The translations under genes and the position numbers were made by a program. This document shows, one piece after another, positions 41,939 to 42,169 of a stretch of DNA of 42,169 nucleotides. The stretch's first letter is position 1. Each line of letters begins with the position of its first letter. The DNA lies in contig JAFVEZ010000021.1 of NCBI GenBank assembly GCA_017475745.1, positions 1-42,169 of the forward strand, in the 5' to 3' direction. The notes beneath the pieces are model-generated. The model was not told the DNA's origin, did not search any database, and saw only the letters and a program-made list of their open reading frames with translations. Source of the stretch: Selenomonadaceae bacterium. GTDB taxonomy: Bacteria; Bacillota; Negativicutes; Selenomonadales; Selenomonadaceae.

Positions 41939-42169
41939 TCAATGCACAGGCTTAGATGTGAATACCGTTGACTCGTTTGATTCCTCAACGCCTAAGAATG
42001 AAGGCGCGCCGGTGAAGAGACCAACTGTATAGCCGCGTTCGCCATGCTCCACGAGATCAAGACCTGCAACTTCCTCATCTTCATCGGCACGAATCTCAGT
42101 AAAGCTACTGACGAGTTTAAAGAGAATCGTTGATCCGACAACTGCAAAGACTATCGCAACGACAATCGA
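41939..42169 (-). CDS. amt: Ammonium transporter Amt, C-terminal part (cut by window edge)
   Basis: 77 codons of the 3' end are visible, translated by me from 42169 to the TGA at 41941-41939. A membrane segment (IVVAIVFAVVGSTILFKLV) is followed by the cytoplasmic tail EIRADEDEEVAGLDLVEHGERGY, the typical Amt C-terminal region that contacts P-II, then a non-conserved end. Operon with the P-II gene downstream. Confidence 0.88.
   Translation of the reverse strand, partial: SIVVAIVFAVVGSTILFKLVSSFTEIRADEDEEVAGLDLVEHGERGYTVGLFTGAPSFLGVEESNESTVFTSKPVH

Overview
The window (about 42 kb, moderately AT-rich, most genes on the minus strand) looks like chromosomal DNA of a Negativicutes bacterium, i.e. 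a diderm Firmicute of the Selenomonas/Phascolarctobacterium type. This rests on the combination of an asp23-amaP-DUF2273-nusB cluster, an argS-rpoE(delta)-pyrG cluster, REC-CheX and CheX proteins, a NirJ/Ahb-type radical SAM protein and frequent TTG starts with strong Shine-Dalgarno sequences. The lineage is inferred, not proven. I saw no rRNA, tRNA, CRISPR array, transposase or integrase.

Layout. 1-3.5 kb: isoprenoid/envelope-stress block (ispA partial, an unknown gene, nusB, DUF2273, amaP, asp23) and a CYTH protein. 3.5-15.4 kb: four tandem, paralogous, membrane-bound hybrid histidine kinases (HisKA-HATPase-REC-Hpt, each with a conserved C-terminal tail) and no DNA-binding response regulator nearby. 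Between kinases 1/2 and 2/3 lie two related intergenic units not explained by long ORFs. Each has a 23-25 codon hydrophobic peptide ORF on the minus strand and a convergent plus-strand RNA gene with its own promoter and terminator. The two units share a 55-bp divergent promoter block with 54/55 identity. I interpret these as a pair of type I toxin-antitoxin-like modules embedded in the kinase array; this is the most novel feature of the window.

15.5-26.6 kb: UbiA-type prenyltransferase, an MTA/SAH-type deaminase, DUF4298, a large FtsA-like protein with an AT-hook-like N-terminus and five beta-grasp-like C-terminal repeats, a FakA-like protein lacking the usual metal-binding motif, an orphan PTS EIIC, a CobA-HemD fusion and a TrkH potassium channel subunit. 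26.8-30.5 kb: a small unknown protein behind a perfect consensus promoter, another unknown, a TetR-radical SAM (NirJ/Ahb-like) operon and a divergent GntR regulator with a palindrome over its promoter. 30.5-34.7 kb: operon HAD phosphatase-ftsY-surE-phosphohexomutase. 34.8-41.4 kb: yrbL-like, pyrG, rpoE, argS, cheX, REC-cheX and a secreted unknown protein. 41.5 kb to the end: P-II protein and the 3' end of an ammonium transporter.

Themes: tetrapyrrole (CobA-HemD, NirJ-like), isoprenoid/quinone (IspA, UbiA), nucleotide metabolism (PyrG, SurE, deaminase) and signal transduction (four hybrid kinases, CheX phosphatases, P-II). Promoters, terminators and operators are calls by eye from sequence and have not been tested.
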